The notes under the pieces were generated by a model. That model did no database searches. It worked only from the letters and a program-made list of their open reading frames with translations, and was not told the origin of the DNA. This document shows, piece after piece, positions 24,071 to 35,134 of a stretch of DNA of 64,000 nucleotides (position 1 is its first letter; each line of letters begins with the position of its first letter). Made by a program: the position numbers and the translations under genes. Source of the DNA: Shinisaurus crocodilurus (Eukaryota > Chordata > Lepidosauria > Squamata > Shinisauridae); assembly GCA_021292165.1 (NCBI GenBank), contig CM037877.1, positions 159,483,871 to 159,547,870 of the forward strand, written 5' to 3'.

Positions 24071-24616
24071 AGCAGGGAGAAGAAGAAGAAAAAATATGGA
24101 TCCTTCTCTTCCGAAATTATTCCTCGGGCAGCGACCGAAAACAGGATCTTTCCCCCTCCACCACCACCACCCTTTCTCCCTCCCCTTCTTTCTCTCGTTC
24201 TCTTTCTGTCCTTTTTTTTTTTTTAATTGCTCGCTGCCGACTTTCCCTTCCTGTTATTTTCTAGGCACACGGATCCGTTTCTATGAAAACAGAAACGGCG
24301 CACACAACAGAGGAGCGCCTGGAGAAGGTCGTTTTCCACACACACACAGAGTTCTGCATGCAAAGCGGGGGCTCTACCCATGACCCACGCCCCCCCTACA
24401 TGAAGCGAGGGAGCACAGAGGGTGGAGGGGGTTGAGCTCCTCTCACCGGCCCACTCCTTTCTGTGTATAAATAAATAATAATTGACCCTTGTGGGTGGGC
24501 GGGGCAGTCATGTGCATAAATCTGGCTGCGTGACCGGCCAGATGGGCGATTAACAAGGGGGGGGCACTAAATATCTGATCTTGCCTAGGGCACCAAACTG
24601 CATTGCACTGGCCCTG
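23603..24616. mobile_element. Non-autonomous hAT element, 1014 bp, with gene-like interior
   Basis: Left end CAGGGCCGGTGCTACC and right end GCATTGCACTGGCCCTG are inverted. An exact 8-bp target duplication CCTCCTCG flanks it (23595-23602 and 24617-24624). The subterminal CTGCCTAGGGCGCC is shared with the element at 19235. The interior is CpG-rich, with a 14-unit CTG array (24025-24066). The frame from ATG 23944 gives a short N-terminus and a 14-leucine run. A polypyrimidine tract ending TTTTCTAG at about 24264 looks like a splice acceptor. It resembles a captured 5' gene region, but the source gene is not recognised. The 106-163 codon frames are not called as genes. Confidence 0.9.
24025..24066 (+). 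repeat. (CTG)14 array
   Basis: Fourteen perfect CTG units. Depending on frame they read as Leu, Cys or Ala runs. It sits inside the hAT element at 23603-24616. Confidence 0.95.
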
Positions 24617-24635
24617 CCTCCTCGGCTTCCCGCAC

Positions 24636-24808
24636 TTCATAGATTTCATAGATCATAGAGCTGGAAGGAGCCTGCAAGGCTATCGAGTCCAACCCCCTGC
24701 TTAATACAGGAAACTAGAGGAGGGGTCTCCCATCCAAGTAATAACCAGGCCTGACCCTGCTTAGCTTTCCATGCTCAGACAAGCTGAGCCAGCATAAGCC
24801 ACAGGCCT
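24636..24808 (-). mobile_element. 5S rRNA-derived SINE, copy C
   Basis: Reverse-strand copy. The CR1-like tail is at the left (CATAGATCATAGAGCTGGAAG and CGAGTCCAACCCCCTGC). The 5S promoter core is at the right: GGTCTCCCATCCAAGTAATAAC and GACCCTGCTTAGCTTTCC. It begins 12 bp after the target duplication of the preceding hAT element. Confidence 0.85.
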
Positions 24809-26103
24809 CAGTTAAAACCCAGAGGAGGACATCATGAGGTGATTCCTCCCATAGGGCTTTTTCAGATCAGGAAGTGCAGGCAGCCTGGGAGGCTGCAGAG
24901 CAATGGAGAGAGGTGTAACGAAAAGAGAAACAATATCCCACATACTATCCTCAGCCAACTCACAGTGGTGCGGCAAGCTCAAATATGCCACCAAAAGAAA
25001 TTCAAAATAAATTATAAAATGCCCTCTCAGAAGACATATTTTCTTAGAAATGTTCTGAGATTTTTTCTTTTCTTAGCCCCCTAGAAATAAAAGGCCACTT
25101 GGAGGAATTTTCTCCAAATTTTCTTCACCATTTTATTTTGTGGTGGTTGCCTTCCTTTCCTTTCCCTCCCCACCCCCAACTACCCACAATACCCCAGAAT
25201 GACACTAGGTGTGGCTGCTACTCACCTTCCTAGTGCCCCAACTTGCAAGATATTTGTGGTCCAAGTCTCCTATGCCATGGATGGGGTTGTGCATTCTTAT
25301 CTGTGGTGCACTAAAGAGTACTACAGTGCAGCACAGATTAGTACAGATTATTATCCCGTTACTGACCATGTGATGTTAGACTCAACTCTCTCTCTCATTA
25401 CACACACACACACACACACACACACTGCAAATATGGTGAAGAACACCTATGACCACTTGCCTTATCATCAGCTCTTTGTTTTTATCCTCCTCAGCTTTTG
25501 CTAGACATTCTGTTCTAAAAGTTTTTGCTAGAGGTTTTTACTTCAACAGAAAAACGTTCAGCTGAGCCATTCCTGTTGTTAGTACACATCCATGAGCTGC
25601 CTGCAGCACATGCCTGTGCACTAAAGTAGCATCACATAGTGTTAGGTGACTGCATTTGTAGTGGAGGGTACATGCTTGCGCTGTGCAGGTTGTGTGCTGT
25701 GGATGCAGGTGTGTGGAGGCTTGGCTGCTCCCTGGAGTTGCACTCCTTGAGAAAAAGATCATAGATGGGGCTGCATTTCACAAGGCTGTGTGCATGCGTG
25801 CAAAAATAATGGGCCCCAAGGCCAACCCCGCAAACATTTCTGTGCAGTGGGCCATTCAAGGCATGTGAGCCCCTGTTCCTTGCCTGAAGCACTCTGCGTA
25901 CCACTGCTGTGAGAATGGGGCCTTGACAGTTTGTTCCATGCTTCACTTGGGTTCCTTCCTCTCACCCACAGGGTGTGCGTGTGTGTGTGTGTGGGGGGGG
26001 TTTAGCTTGCTTCTAGCCCCCTGACTGCAGCAGCAGGTTGCAGAGTTGAGGGAAGAGGGACAAAATCTCTCCCCTACCACCTTGGCCTGTACCAACCCTC
26101 TAA
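24809..26103. other. Gene-free stretch with (CA)n
   Basis: A (CA)n array occupies 25401-25425. The overlapping 70-105 codon frames around 25540-25965 on both strands have no recognisable domain. Confidence 0.5.
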
Positions 26104-26175
26104 CTCAGTGTTCTCCAACCTTGGGTCCCCAGATGTTTTTGGCCTACAACTCCCAGCATGCCCCAGCCAGCGTAG
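26104..26175. mobile_element. Truncated hAT MITE (left half)
   Basis: CAGTGTTCTCCAACCTTGGG and the following CCAGATGTTTTTGGCC and CTCCCAGCATGCCCCAGCC match the left arm of the element at 5977. The right arm is lost. Confidence 0.75.
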
Positions 26176-26229
26176 CTGGCTAAGTTAATAAGTTAATAAC
26201 TTAACTTATTTGAAATTAAGTTATGTTTT

Positions 26230-26310
26230 AATTAAAATTTTGTTTTTAATCTGTATTTTATTGTTAGTCACCTTGAGTGCCACTTTTGGCAGAAAGGCAG
26301 AATATAAATA
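26230..26310 (+). mobile_element. LINE/SINE 3' tail
   Basis: TTATTGTTAGTCACCTTGAG and GCAGAATATAAATAATAAG are a typical L2-type 3' tail. Only the tail is recognisable. Confidence 0.5.
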
Positions 26311-27589
26311 ATAAGAAGAATTTTAAAAAAAATCTACGTCAGAGCCTCCATATCTGTTCCTGGTGTGCTACATGTTTCCCCTTCCCCTTTATAAACTTGA
26401 ATGGAAGTTCCAGCAGTACAGGTTACAGACTTTTCTGAGCAGGGCTAACTTGGAAATCTATAATTCATTACCATAGTTAAAACAAACCAAGGAAATAACT
26501 GGAACCTTTTTAAGGAAACATAACTATCAATATAGCAGGACCCCAGCCATATAGATTCTGCCATAATTGCCATTGCAGACATGGCATTAGATGAGTATCA
26601 TTTTGTCAATTAACCTTTTTCAATTCATAGTTTATTATAGCCTGCAAGAATCCATTTGTAATGACCTTACGTACACGATGCTCACCACTTTAAACAATTT
26701 ACTACCTGCTCCCTTTACCCTTTGAACATATTCGGTTACACTTTCTCAGTGTAATGCGTAACCTTACGGCATGCAGCTAAAGCAACTTGTTTTAATTCAC
26801 GGAGTGTTGACTTTTAGCTAAATATTATGTTGGTGGTAAACTCCCTGCCTTCTCACTCTTTCATCAAGCTAGCTCAGCTCGCAAAGATAACCGAGGAGCA
26901 GTTCTGCGTTTATCATCCTTTAGAAGGTTGGTTCCTCAATTAAACATATCGGGCTGGATTGATCCAGAGTTAGACATACTTAGAGTAGACTCACTGATTT
27001 CAATGGATCTACCCGAAGTATGACTATGGGCAATATCCAACGTTGGCAGTCTGCCAGTGCTACACACATTGCACTAGCAGAAACAACCATGAACGCAACG
27101 GGCAGCTAGTGCTTGCCATGCCAGCACAACCCAAGAACGAGTGTGTCCAGAATGGGACGAGTCAGCAGAGCTCCCATCCAGAAGCACTCATTTGGACTAG
27201 CTTCCCGTTGTGCTAGCAAGTGCCAGCTTCCCATTGTGCTGGTGCTCATTTCCACTTGCTCCACAACAGCCTTGGATATTACCCTAAGTTTGGATCCATC
27301 CCTCTTTCTTTTCTGCCTAATTACCTCTTTCTTGGTATTTATCTGCTAGATTATAGGATATTAACCAATTAAGGTAGCAACCCTGTGCTCCCTGGAAGGT
27401 AAGCTGTGGGCCCCAGGATGTTGCAGAGCTCTCTCCCTGTCTGTGGGGGGGGGGGTCTGCCACCAGAGTCCTCCCCAGTGCAGCAGTGGAAAGGTCTTCC
27501 CCCATCTCTGTACTGCTGGGGTAGGGCCAGAAATTGGGCATTTCAGAGGCATGGAGAGGTCATGGATCCATAAGACCCTAAGCCCCCCC
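26311..27589. other. Gene-free stretch
   Basis: No gene or clear repeat recognised. The 26560-26830 part is AT-rich and unique-looking. Confidence 0.5.
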
Positions 27590-27967
27590 CCCCTTATTTC
27601 CCCCCAGCACACCCCCTGAAACAGGCTGAAGGTGCACCATCCCTGGAATGCTCTCCCCACTGAGGCCCTGCGGGCACCAACTTGGTCACCTTCTCGGCAC
27701 CAGGTTAAGACTGCCCTCTTCTCCTAGGCATTTGATGGCATGATAGGGCATTTATGTCAGCTGGTGTTTTTTTTTTTTTAACAGGTCTAGTTTGTACTAA
27801 AATTGTTTAAGCTGTTAAATTGTTTTTAAAATTTTGTAGATTGGGGGGAAAATGTGCTTTTTAAATTGTATTTCTGGTCTGTGTTTTTATGAGTTGTTGT
27901 AAACCACCCAGAAAGCTTCGGCTATTGGGCAGTATAGAAATGAAATAAATAAATACATAAATAAATT
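27590..27967 (+). mobile_element. L2-like LINE 3' end
   Basis: Includes CCTGGAATGCTCTCCCC, CAGGTTAAGACTGCCCTCTTC and ATGATAGGGCATTTATGTCAG. The 3' terminus is GTAAACCACCCAGAAAGC, GCTATTGGGCAGTATAGAA, ATGAAATAAATAAAT. The same order recurs at 38060-38319, and the terminus alone at 31950-32030. Confidence 0.85.
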
Positions 27968-29479
27968 TTAAAATATAACTGGCTCTCCCATTGGAGATAA
28001 TGAGATGGAAAATCAAGCAGTTAAAAGGTAGTGGGGAAAGCCTCACCACCTCTACCTGCTGCACTGGCCACAGCAAGCTGCCAGGGCTGTGGGGTGTGGC
28101 AGAGCAACCACGATGGATTTCCCCCCGCTCTGAATTCCATAGAATGGCTCAGCCCAACATATTGCAGTAATCTAGCACACCATTGCTAACTTCTGCGCAA
28201 TTGACCTTTGAACATGTTTACACACATTTAAAAATGAAGGCATGATTCAGCCACAATTTTAAGTCCCATTGAACTTAGCGGGAGAGATCTTAAGCATCAA
28301 AGGACCCGCATTGGCTGGATAATCTGCTGCTTTATTTTAAGATATTCTTTTAAAAACTGCTATCTATGAGCTACAAAACCAAGAACATTTCTGTGACTTT
28401 ACTGTCTTTGAAGCAACAACCAACTAATACAAACAACTTACTTAGTCACAAAACTCTGACAATGAATCCCGAGTGCAAAGACTTATTCCAGAAATAGTTA
28501 TATATATTTTTTTCAAAAAGAGAAAGGGAAAAAAGAAGTTATTTTAATTTCAAGGTTCACTGGGAAAATAACATGGAAAAAAATCAATGTTTGTCAAACA
28601 GAAGGACAAACTCAGATGGGAAATAAAAAATGTATTTATAAGATTCAAAGACAGTCTGATAAGTCATGGCAAGTTGAAAAGAAAATGTTAGCAAACCGTT
28701 TGGCAGGTTTGCATCCAGTTTTGGCTGGAAAACTCTTTATTATTCAAGGATGATACAATAGCAACACAAAACTCTCAAATTCAGGTTATAGTCCTTTAAG
28801 GGTTTATTAGGGGGAAACAAACCCTCTAATGTTTGAATGAAAAGTAAGTGAAATGGAAGGGTTTGGTGTTGCTGTATAACACTGCATCAGTGTTCTGCTA
28901 ATGAGTTCTCCAACTCTCATGTTCTTTCTTTATTAATTCACCCTTTCCTTTCTTATCTGCTCGTCCATCTTGCAATACGGATTAAGGAGACTTACAAAAA
29001 TAAAAGTTGACTCACGCAGCCGATTCCCTTTCCCCCTGGGCCCCTGATCGCCCCTTGAAAATTCTGCATATTTTGGCACCTTACGGAGGGGCGGTGCACC
29101 ATGTGCAGCCACCACCATGCACATCAAACATTTCAAAAATGACTTTTATGATTTAACTGTGCGCGGCTGCCTGCTGCAGCAGCTGCTGCCAGGTCTCCCA
29201 ACCTGACCCTAAGTGCCTGCAGGCAAGCCCGGGCACTGATTGATTACCCCATGTGGTGGTACCTGAAAAGGAGACAGGGCAGCAAGTTAGAGCATGCCAG
29301 TGCGAGAAGGATTTCTCTTAACTGTCCCGGTCTCAGTCTCTCTTCCTGCCTGGCTTTCTCAGGAACTTGGGTGTTATATGCATACACGCACACTGCATTC
29401 AGGCTTTTAAATGGAAGACTGCCCTTTCCCCCCTTTTCTTTTCTTTTTATAGCAAACTCTGCTTCAGTGTTTTGTGTCG
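27968..29479. other. Gene-free stretch
   Basis: No gene recognised. The frame from 29251 to 29610 (119 codons) enters the CpG-richer segment described next but has no domain. Confidence 0.45.
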
Positions 29480-29965
29480 TTGCACTGCAGTTCAGACATA
29501 CACCAGATGGGGGCAGGAGTGGAGCTGGACAACGTAAATCTTCCCGCAGCGCCGCGCAGCTCGATTCTCGTCTTCCATACTGGCGATTCCAGAGGGTTTT
29601 AGCAAGCTAGACAAGCAGAATCAACTGATTTATTTCTCTTTCCTGATTTATTTCCACTCCCGTTCCTTTCTCCCCCCCCCCCCGCTCTCCATTTGTTCGC
29701 TAAGTTGTTAACCATAAACAGAGAGGGAAAGATGAAAAATCCCGCGGCTTTGATAATAAGATGAAAATGCCTCTCAACGCCAGGGCTTTCGCTCTACCAC
29801 ATCGATAACAACTTAAAGCTTCCCTCTTTGGACAGAGAAAATCACAGCCATTGAGGGAGCCCAACCAATGAATCCTTTGGGAGAGATTTTCTCTTTATGA
29901 CATCTTCCTTCCTGAGATTTTCTCTTTATGACATTCTCCTTCCTGTTCAGCTTCTCCTGGTAAGT
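29480..29965 (+). promoter_or_regulatory. Candidate regulatory segment outside repeats
   Basis: This is the only CpG-enriched stretch I cannot attach to a transposon. It holds a CTCF-like motif CCAGATGGGGGCAG (29503-29516, 12 of 14 consensus positions), clustered CpGs near 29530-29580, a CCAAT box (29865-29869), a 31-bp tandem duplication with two mismatches (29883-29913, 29914-29944), and a strong splice donor CTG|GTAAGT with GT at 29960. Together these would suit a promoter with a non-coding first exon, but each motif can occur by chance. No coding sequence is proposed. Confidence 0.3.
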
Positions 29966-31949
29966 AGAGCCTGTGGAGAAAGCTAAAGCTTCACCTATCT
30001 GTAATAACTAACAGAAGCCTTATTCTGATATGACAGCAACTGAGCTAGCTTTAGATAGCTTTCACCTTTAGCCTTTTGGATAAATGTTATTAAAAAAAAG
30101 TCTCCTTCCTGCACCATCTCCACCACCCTTCTTACATTTTTGCTCAGTTCAAATTTGGTTATGCAAATTAGCTTGGGGTGGGGTGCGATCAGAGAGAAAG
30201 TACGTCAAGGCTGAAAGTTATTAAATATTTTACCACAAAAACATGCTCCTTTCTTTCTAAGGAGTGGTGGGAAAGGTTGGGGGTGAAATGCTCGATGACT
30301 GATGGGCAGGCCAGTCATAGGAGGGAGGGATGAAGACCAGCCTCCCTTTGAAGGCAGGGGCTGCTCTCATTGGATGCATTTTTGCCACTATGGCAGCCAC
30401 ACGTCCTATAGACTAGCAGTATGGGACTAGCCTGTCACCTTGTGGGGCCAAGTAGGAATGTTTTGAGTAGTTCTCTCCCCCCCCCACCATGTACTCCACA
30501 CCATGGGCCTTACTCACTGTAGGGTGAGTAGCTACAATTCACCTGATCTGGCTTCTGCTTGGGTTGGCTGCAGTGGGCAAGTTCAGTCCAGGTTGAGAGG
30601 GATTGAGCACAACTACACTGGTGAGCACCCTGAAGCATCTTAATTATGGAGGATCGCTTACCAAGCCACCTCTCACAGCTGTCCAGTTCAAGGCGATATG
30701 GCAAGGGAGCCATCCATGGACCCTGGTGTCTCACTGGCACACCTTTGAGATGAACAGGCAAAGAAAAACATGGATCATTCAGTGGACTGATCCAGCACTT
30801 GAAGCCTGAGTGGTCTTGCCCATGTTAAGTAGGCAGAGTGAGGAGAGGGTGCTCTCCTGCCTTTCATCTTAAGTGTTAGGAAGCCTGTACTGTTGGGGGG
30901 GGGGAAAGGCTAGGTATATTGGAGAGGATTTCCTGTCTGTTGCAGATCCCTGTAAGTTATAATAAAGTGTTGGCCCTTTATCAAATCCATATATCATCTC
31001 ATGTCTTCTTGCCAGGGTGGAGGACTGGAGGGGGCAAGTGTTGTTGCCATGCAAGATCAAGCATGCACCGCAATATTACTAATTCTAATAAATACAATCA
31101 GAGACATTTACACTGTTGTTCGATAAAGGCCAGCTGTAACACATGCACCAACCTGCTCCCAGAGGCATCCACAAAGCAGAAGAGCACTCGGATGCCAAGA
31201 TCTGACAGTAACTAAGACCTTGCCAGTTCTGTATTGTCAATGGGAAGTGACGCTGTTGTGCATGTCGCATGAGTGCTCTGTGGAGACAAGAGCTCCATGT
31301 TCATGATGGCCATGTGACCCAGTTGAGGAGAGTCTAAGATGGGGGTGGTTGTACTAGCCTTCCTACTTCTAACTTGAATTAGCTGTACTACTCTCTCCCT
31401 TTGTATTGTATCATGGGATAGCTTCTTATGGGATTCTCTTTAAGATAAGCTTTTGTAACGTAACCCACCCAGTCCGTACACCACGCCACAGTGAAGCATT
31501 CAACCTTGCCACATGCTTGTTAAGCAGAGCTGGGCCAAAGCTAGTCAGTTTTTCTTGAACATTTTTGTCAGTGACACACCCCACTCTCTTTTGGTGATTT
31601 TTTTAACAATGATTTGAGGACGTGTGCTCAATTGGAGATTCATATGCGCTGCCCTCCTTTGCCCTCACTTGCCCAGAGTGATGTCATTGTATTTCCAGAT
31701 CTGATTGAGTTTATAACATTATGTAACCATCCTGTTCAGTTTTTGATTGACAGGAATCACCAATGAAGGAGGAAGCAGCAGCAACGAGGGGGCAAATGAA
31801 GTGCAAGAAGTAGTGAAAAGCAAAAAAAGAAGAAAAAGAGAGGCAAGCTTCAGCATGGTACTGCAAAAGTAGGTAGAACTTTGATAAATGTAAGGTTTAA
31901 TCAAAACACATGGGGTCTTTTACATTTGTATTAATTGTAAAATAATACA
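29966..31949. other. Gene-free stretch
   Basis: No repeat boundaries or domains recognised. Short frames such as 30603-30809 are uninformative. Confidence 0.45.
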
Positions 31950-32030
31950 ATTATTTTGTATTTATTTTGTGAACTGCCCAGAGAGCTTCAGCTACTGGGT
32001 GGTATAGAAATGAAATAAATAAATAAATAT
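31950..32030 (+). mobile_element. L2-like LINE 3' terminus
   Basis: GTGAACTGCCCAGAGAGC, CAGCTACTGGGTGGTATAG and AATGAAATAAATAAATAAA. Only the extreme 3' end survives. Confidence 0.75.
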
Positions 32031-32705
32031 TATAATAATAATAAAAATTCTTTTTTTTTTTCAACACCAGTTTGAAGGTTGCCTCCTTTTTGCCCCCATT
32101 TTCTCTCTTACACACAAGAAGCAGCAACCAGGAGGAAAAAAATGGGAGTGAACAAGAAAGGGGGAGAAAGTGACTATCCACATACCGGTACCTACTGGGG
32201 TTTTTGGAAACCATTTCTAACCCACCAAAATTGCTAGTTTCTGCCTAAAATTCAAAACTGGAGAATATTCAGGTGAACTCTATGGATAAGGAACTGTCTT
32301 TTGCCGCTAAGATGGTATTCCATAGTCACCTTCAAGGCCACAGTGCATTTATTTATTGTTAACACTAATATACAGCCTTCTCTGCTAACAAAACAAGGCA
32401 AAACATTAAAACAATAACAATATGAACACAAAACTACTGGTTTGCGGCATGTTCTGCAGGCTTATCCTTATGACATTAACAAAACTGACCTATTCAGCAT
32501 AGCTTCCTTGATGTCTTCACTCATTTAAACTTCACAGAATGAACTGTAAGCCACTGGGTGGCACAGAAAGCTATTTACTTGGCCAAATGTACTGTACCTG
32601 TTGCACCATGCTGCCATTTGATGTTGCAGTCCCTATGAGGTTAACACTCTTCATTGATCACACAATAATTGAGTATCATCATGGGGACAGATTGTGGGCA
32701 GTATC

Positions 32706-32905
32706 CAGTGGAGACTGGTGGCTCCCATGTCAGCAGGGCTGTGTATCCGCTCTGGATTTCACTCCAAATTTTTAAGGAGCTATCCATAGTGCTGAACCTA
32801 TTTTGGAGGTGGGGTTCAGCACCATGGATAGCTCCTTAAAGGTTCAGGATGAAATCAAGAGCGGATACCTAGCCCCACTGACACTGGAGCCACCAACCTG
32901 CACTG
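32706..32905. mobile_element. Palindromic hAT-type MITE, reference copy
   Basis: Ends CAGTGGAGACTGGTGGCTCC and GGAGCCACCAACCTGCACTG are inverted, and the arms match almost throughout, with GGAGCTATCCATAGTGCTGAA mirrored by TTCAGCACCATGGATAGCTCC. The flanking octamers GCAGTATC and GCAGCATC agree at seven of eight positions. Related copies are at 8971/10589 (split), 15078 and 21386. Confidence 0.85.
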
Positions 32906-32998
32906 GCAGCATCCAACTCAACATTAGTGTGAACATAATTACATCCCCAGAAAACCTCTTGCACGCCAGTGAATGCTATTGACATTGTGTTAGAAGTT

Positions 32999-33165
32999 GC
33001 TCTGTGGCTCACATTGGCTCAGCTTGTCTGAGTGTGGAAAGCTAAGCAGGGTCTGGCCTGGTTATTACTTGGATAGGAGACCCCTCCTCTAGTTTCCTGC
33101 ATTGAGCAGAGGGTTGGACTCGATGGCCTTGTAGGCCCCTTCCAACTCTATGATCTATGAATCTA
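32999..33165 (+). mobile_element. 5S rRNA-derived SINE, copy B
   Basis: Head CTCAGCTTGTCTGAGTGTGG, then AAAGCTAAGCAGGGTCTGGC and ACTTGGATAGGAGACC (5S internal promoter), then the CR1-like tail GGTTGGACTCGATGGCC and CCAACTCTATGATCTATGA. Highly similar to copies at 2382 and 24636. Confidence 0.85.
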
Positions 33166-33248
33166 TGTTTAGTACAACATAATTTACATTGGTGTTAATG
33201 TTAAATTGGATACTAGCCATTACATTTTGTCACCAGCTCGGTATAGCA

Positions 33249-33388
33249 CAGGGGTGGGCAACTTGTGACCCTCCAGATATTGTTGGACTGCCACTCCCAT
33301 CAGCCCTCACCATTGGCCTTGCTGGCTAGGACTGATAGGAGTTGCAGTCTAACACAATATCTGGAGGGCCACAAGTAGCTCACCCCTA
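33249..33388. mobile_element. Palindromic hAT MITE, CAGGGGTGGGCAAC type
   Basis: CAGGGGTGGGCAACTTGTG at the left is inverted at the right end (ACAAGTAGCTCACCCCTA). The exact 8-bp target duplication GTATAGCA is at 33241-33248 and 33389-33396. A shorter relative lies at 46132-46248. Confidence 0.9.
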
Positions 33389-34014
33389 GTATAGCATCTT
33401 CGTTTAGCTTAATTTACTGGTTTTAACTTATTCTTTCCCAAAATTGTGATTACAGCCTCAATCCTTGTCCCGCAAGGTGACGCCAACAGTTAATCTTCTT
33501 CCCACTGTGCTAACATAAAAATAGCAGGCCACCCCTAAATTGTAGACCTCAGGAGGTCTACGTGGGCCAGTCATGCCAAACAAGGGAATATTGATGAGTT
33601 GGTTTCCTTGGCAACTCAATACTCTCAGAGCCAGACTACATTCCTTTGATTACTCAACTTTTCAGAGCTAATGTGAATAGGGGAGAACACAATCCAGCAT
33701 TGCATTTGTAGCATCTGATCACTTCACTTGCACAAAAATATCAGATAAAATAAACTCATGGCAGCAGATTCCCTGACCTGCAAATGTGTGATGAGCCTTA
33801 GTGGAGGCTTCTGCTAATAGCTGCAGATCTCCCACTTTGTGAAAAGTGTTAAGGTTTATGTGCTAGTCCATGTCATAACAACTTCAAAAATGTCCTCTCA
33901 GAAGCCACTCATCTTTACCTTTAATAGGGGAACCAAGGAATCCCCACAGCTCCTTACATTCCCGCATACCTGTAAAATAAGGGTGCAATCCAATAAATGC
34001 TTACTTGGGATTAA

Positions 34015-34147
34015 GGGTGCAATCCTATGCATGTTTAGACAGAAAAACATCCTATAGCTCCCAGCATTCCCCAGGCAGGCATGGCTGCCTGGGGAATGCT
34101 GGGAGTTGTAGGACTTCTTTCCGTCTAAACATGCATAGGATTGTGCC
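34015..34147. mobile_element. Palindromic TTA/TAA-flanked MITE (PIF/Harbinger-like)
   Basis: GGGTGCAATCCTATGCATG and TTTAGACAGAAA are mirrored by the right arm (TTTCCGTCTAAACATGC, ATAGGATTGTGCC). The centre carries CTCCCAGCATTCCCCAGGC and its inverse. It is flanked by TAA and TTA. Related copies are at 58831 and 62891. A three-base TTA/TAA target fits PIF/Harbinger; the family name is inference. Confidence 0.7.
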
Positions 34148-34552
34148 TTAGGTCCCATTGACTGAAACAGGACTTTCAACTGAGTTGACCTTCCTAGAAT
34201 TGCACTGCAAGGCTGCTAAACTATGCACACTTACCTGTGAGTAAAGCCTATATGATGAAGTGCGAGTTATTTGCAAGTAAACATACGTAGAATTGAAATG
34301 TGAGGCTACAATACTATTCACAGTCACTTGAGAGTAAGCCCCATTGAACTCAGTGGGACAACTAAGTAAACATGCTCAGTCAGGACCAAGCTATTCTGCT
34401 ACTGTCTGTAGCCCTTGAGATCCATCCATCCCATGTTTTAGTGCCTAGGCAACAGCCCACAGTAATAAGGAAGACATTGTTATCAGGATCTCAAGCAGAT
34501 GAAGCAGGGAGGCAATATCATTTTATCACAGGCACTCTGGAGAAGGCAGAGA

Positions 34553-34860
34553 ATGGGTTCAGACAACACCATAACCCAGAGTCAAGGGTTCAGTATGGGT
34601 TGAGTGAGTGTGGGTTGTCATTGAACTGTGGGTTGTTGTTGAAATGTGGGTTATCGTGTTGTCTGAACCCAGCTTAGATAACAAACCATGGTGAACAACC
34701 CACAGTTATAACCCAACAACAAACCATGGGTTCTTGGGTTGTTCATGGTTAGCAAGCCATGGCTTGTTAGTGCAGCTGGGTTCAGACAACATGATAAACC
34801 ACATTTCAACAACAACCCATGGTTCAACAACTCTCAACCCATACTCAACCCTTGAGTGTG
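34553..34860. mobile_element. Cluster of CAACCCATGG-type palindromic MITEs
   Basis: GGGTTCAGACAACACC near 34556 is inverted as GTGTTGTCTGAACCC near 34658. A second module reuses GGGTTCAGACAACATGATAA at about 34779. CAACCCA and TGGGTTG words recur in both orientations, so the segment is built from nested inverted modules. Similar clusters occur at 41890-42570 and 55440-55860. Confidence 0.6.
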
Positions 34861-34990
34861 GGAGCAGCAAAGTGTTCACCCACTGTGGTACAGAAAGGAG
34901 CTTTTCCCCCAGGAAGTAAGGTACAGCTTAAATCCAGTTTAACACAATGGAATCTTGATATAGTTGCACACACAACTGCATAGTATAGAG

Positions 34991-35126
34991 CAGGGCTCTC
35001 CAACCTTGGGTCCCCAGATGTTGCTGGACTACAGCTCCCAGAATCCCTTGCCATTAGCCATGCTGGCTGGGTATGCTGGGAGCTGTAGGCCAGCAACATC
35101 TGGGGACCCAAGGTTGCAGAGCCCTG
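34991..35126. mobile_element. Palindromic hAT MITE, CAGGGCTCTCC type
   Basis: Same 136-bp structure as 12232-12367. The exact 8-bp target duplication GTATAGAG is at 34983-34990 and 35127-35134. Confidence 0.9.
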
Positions 35127-35134
35127 GTATAGAG

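Noticed and set aside
23946..24383. Poly-alanine and poly-cysteine frames across (CTG)14
   Set aside because: They are alternative readings of one trinucleotide array. Only the leucine frame is mentioned, and only as a possible captured fragment.
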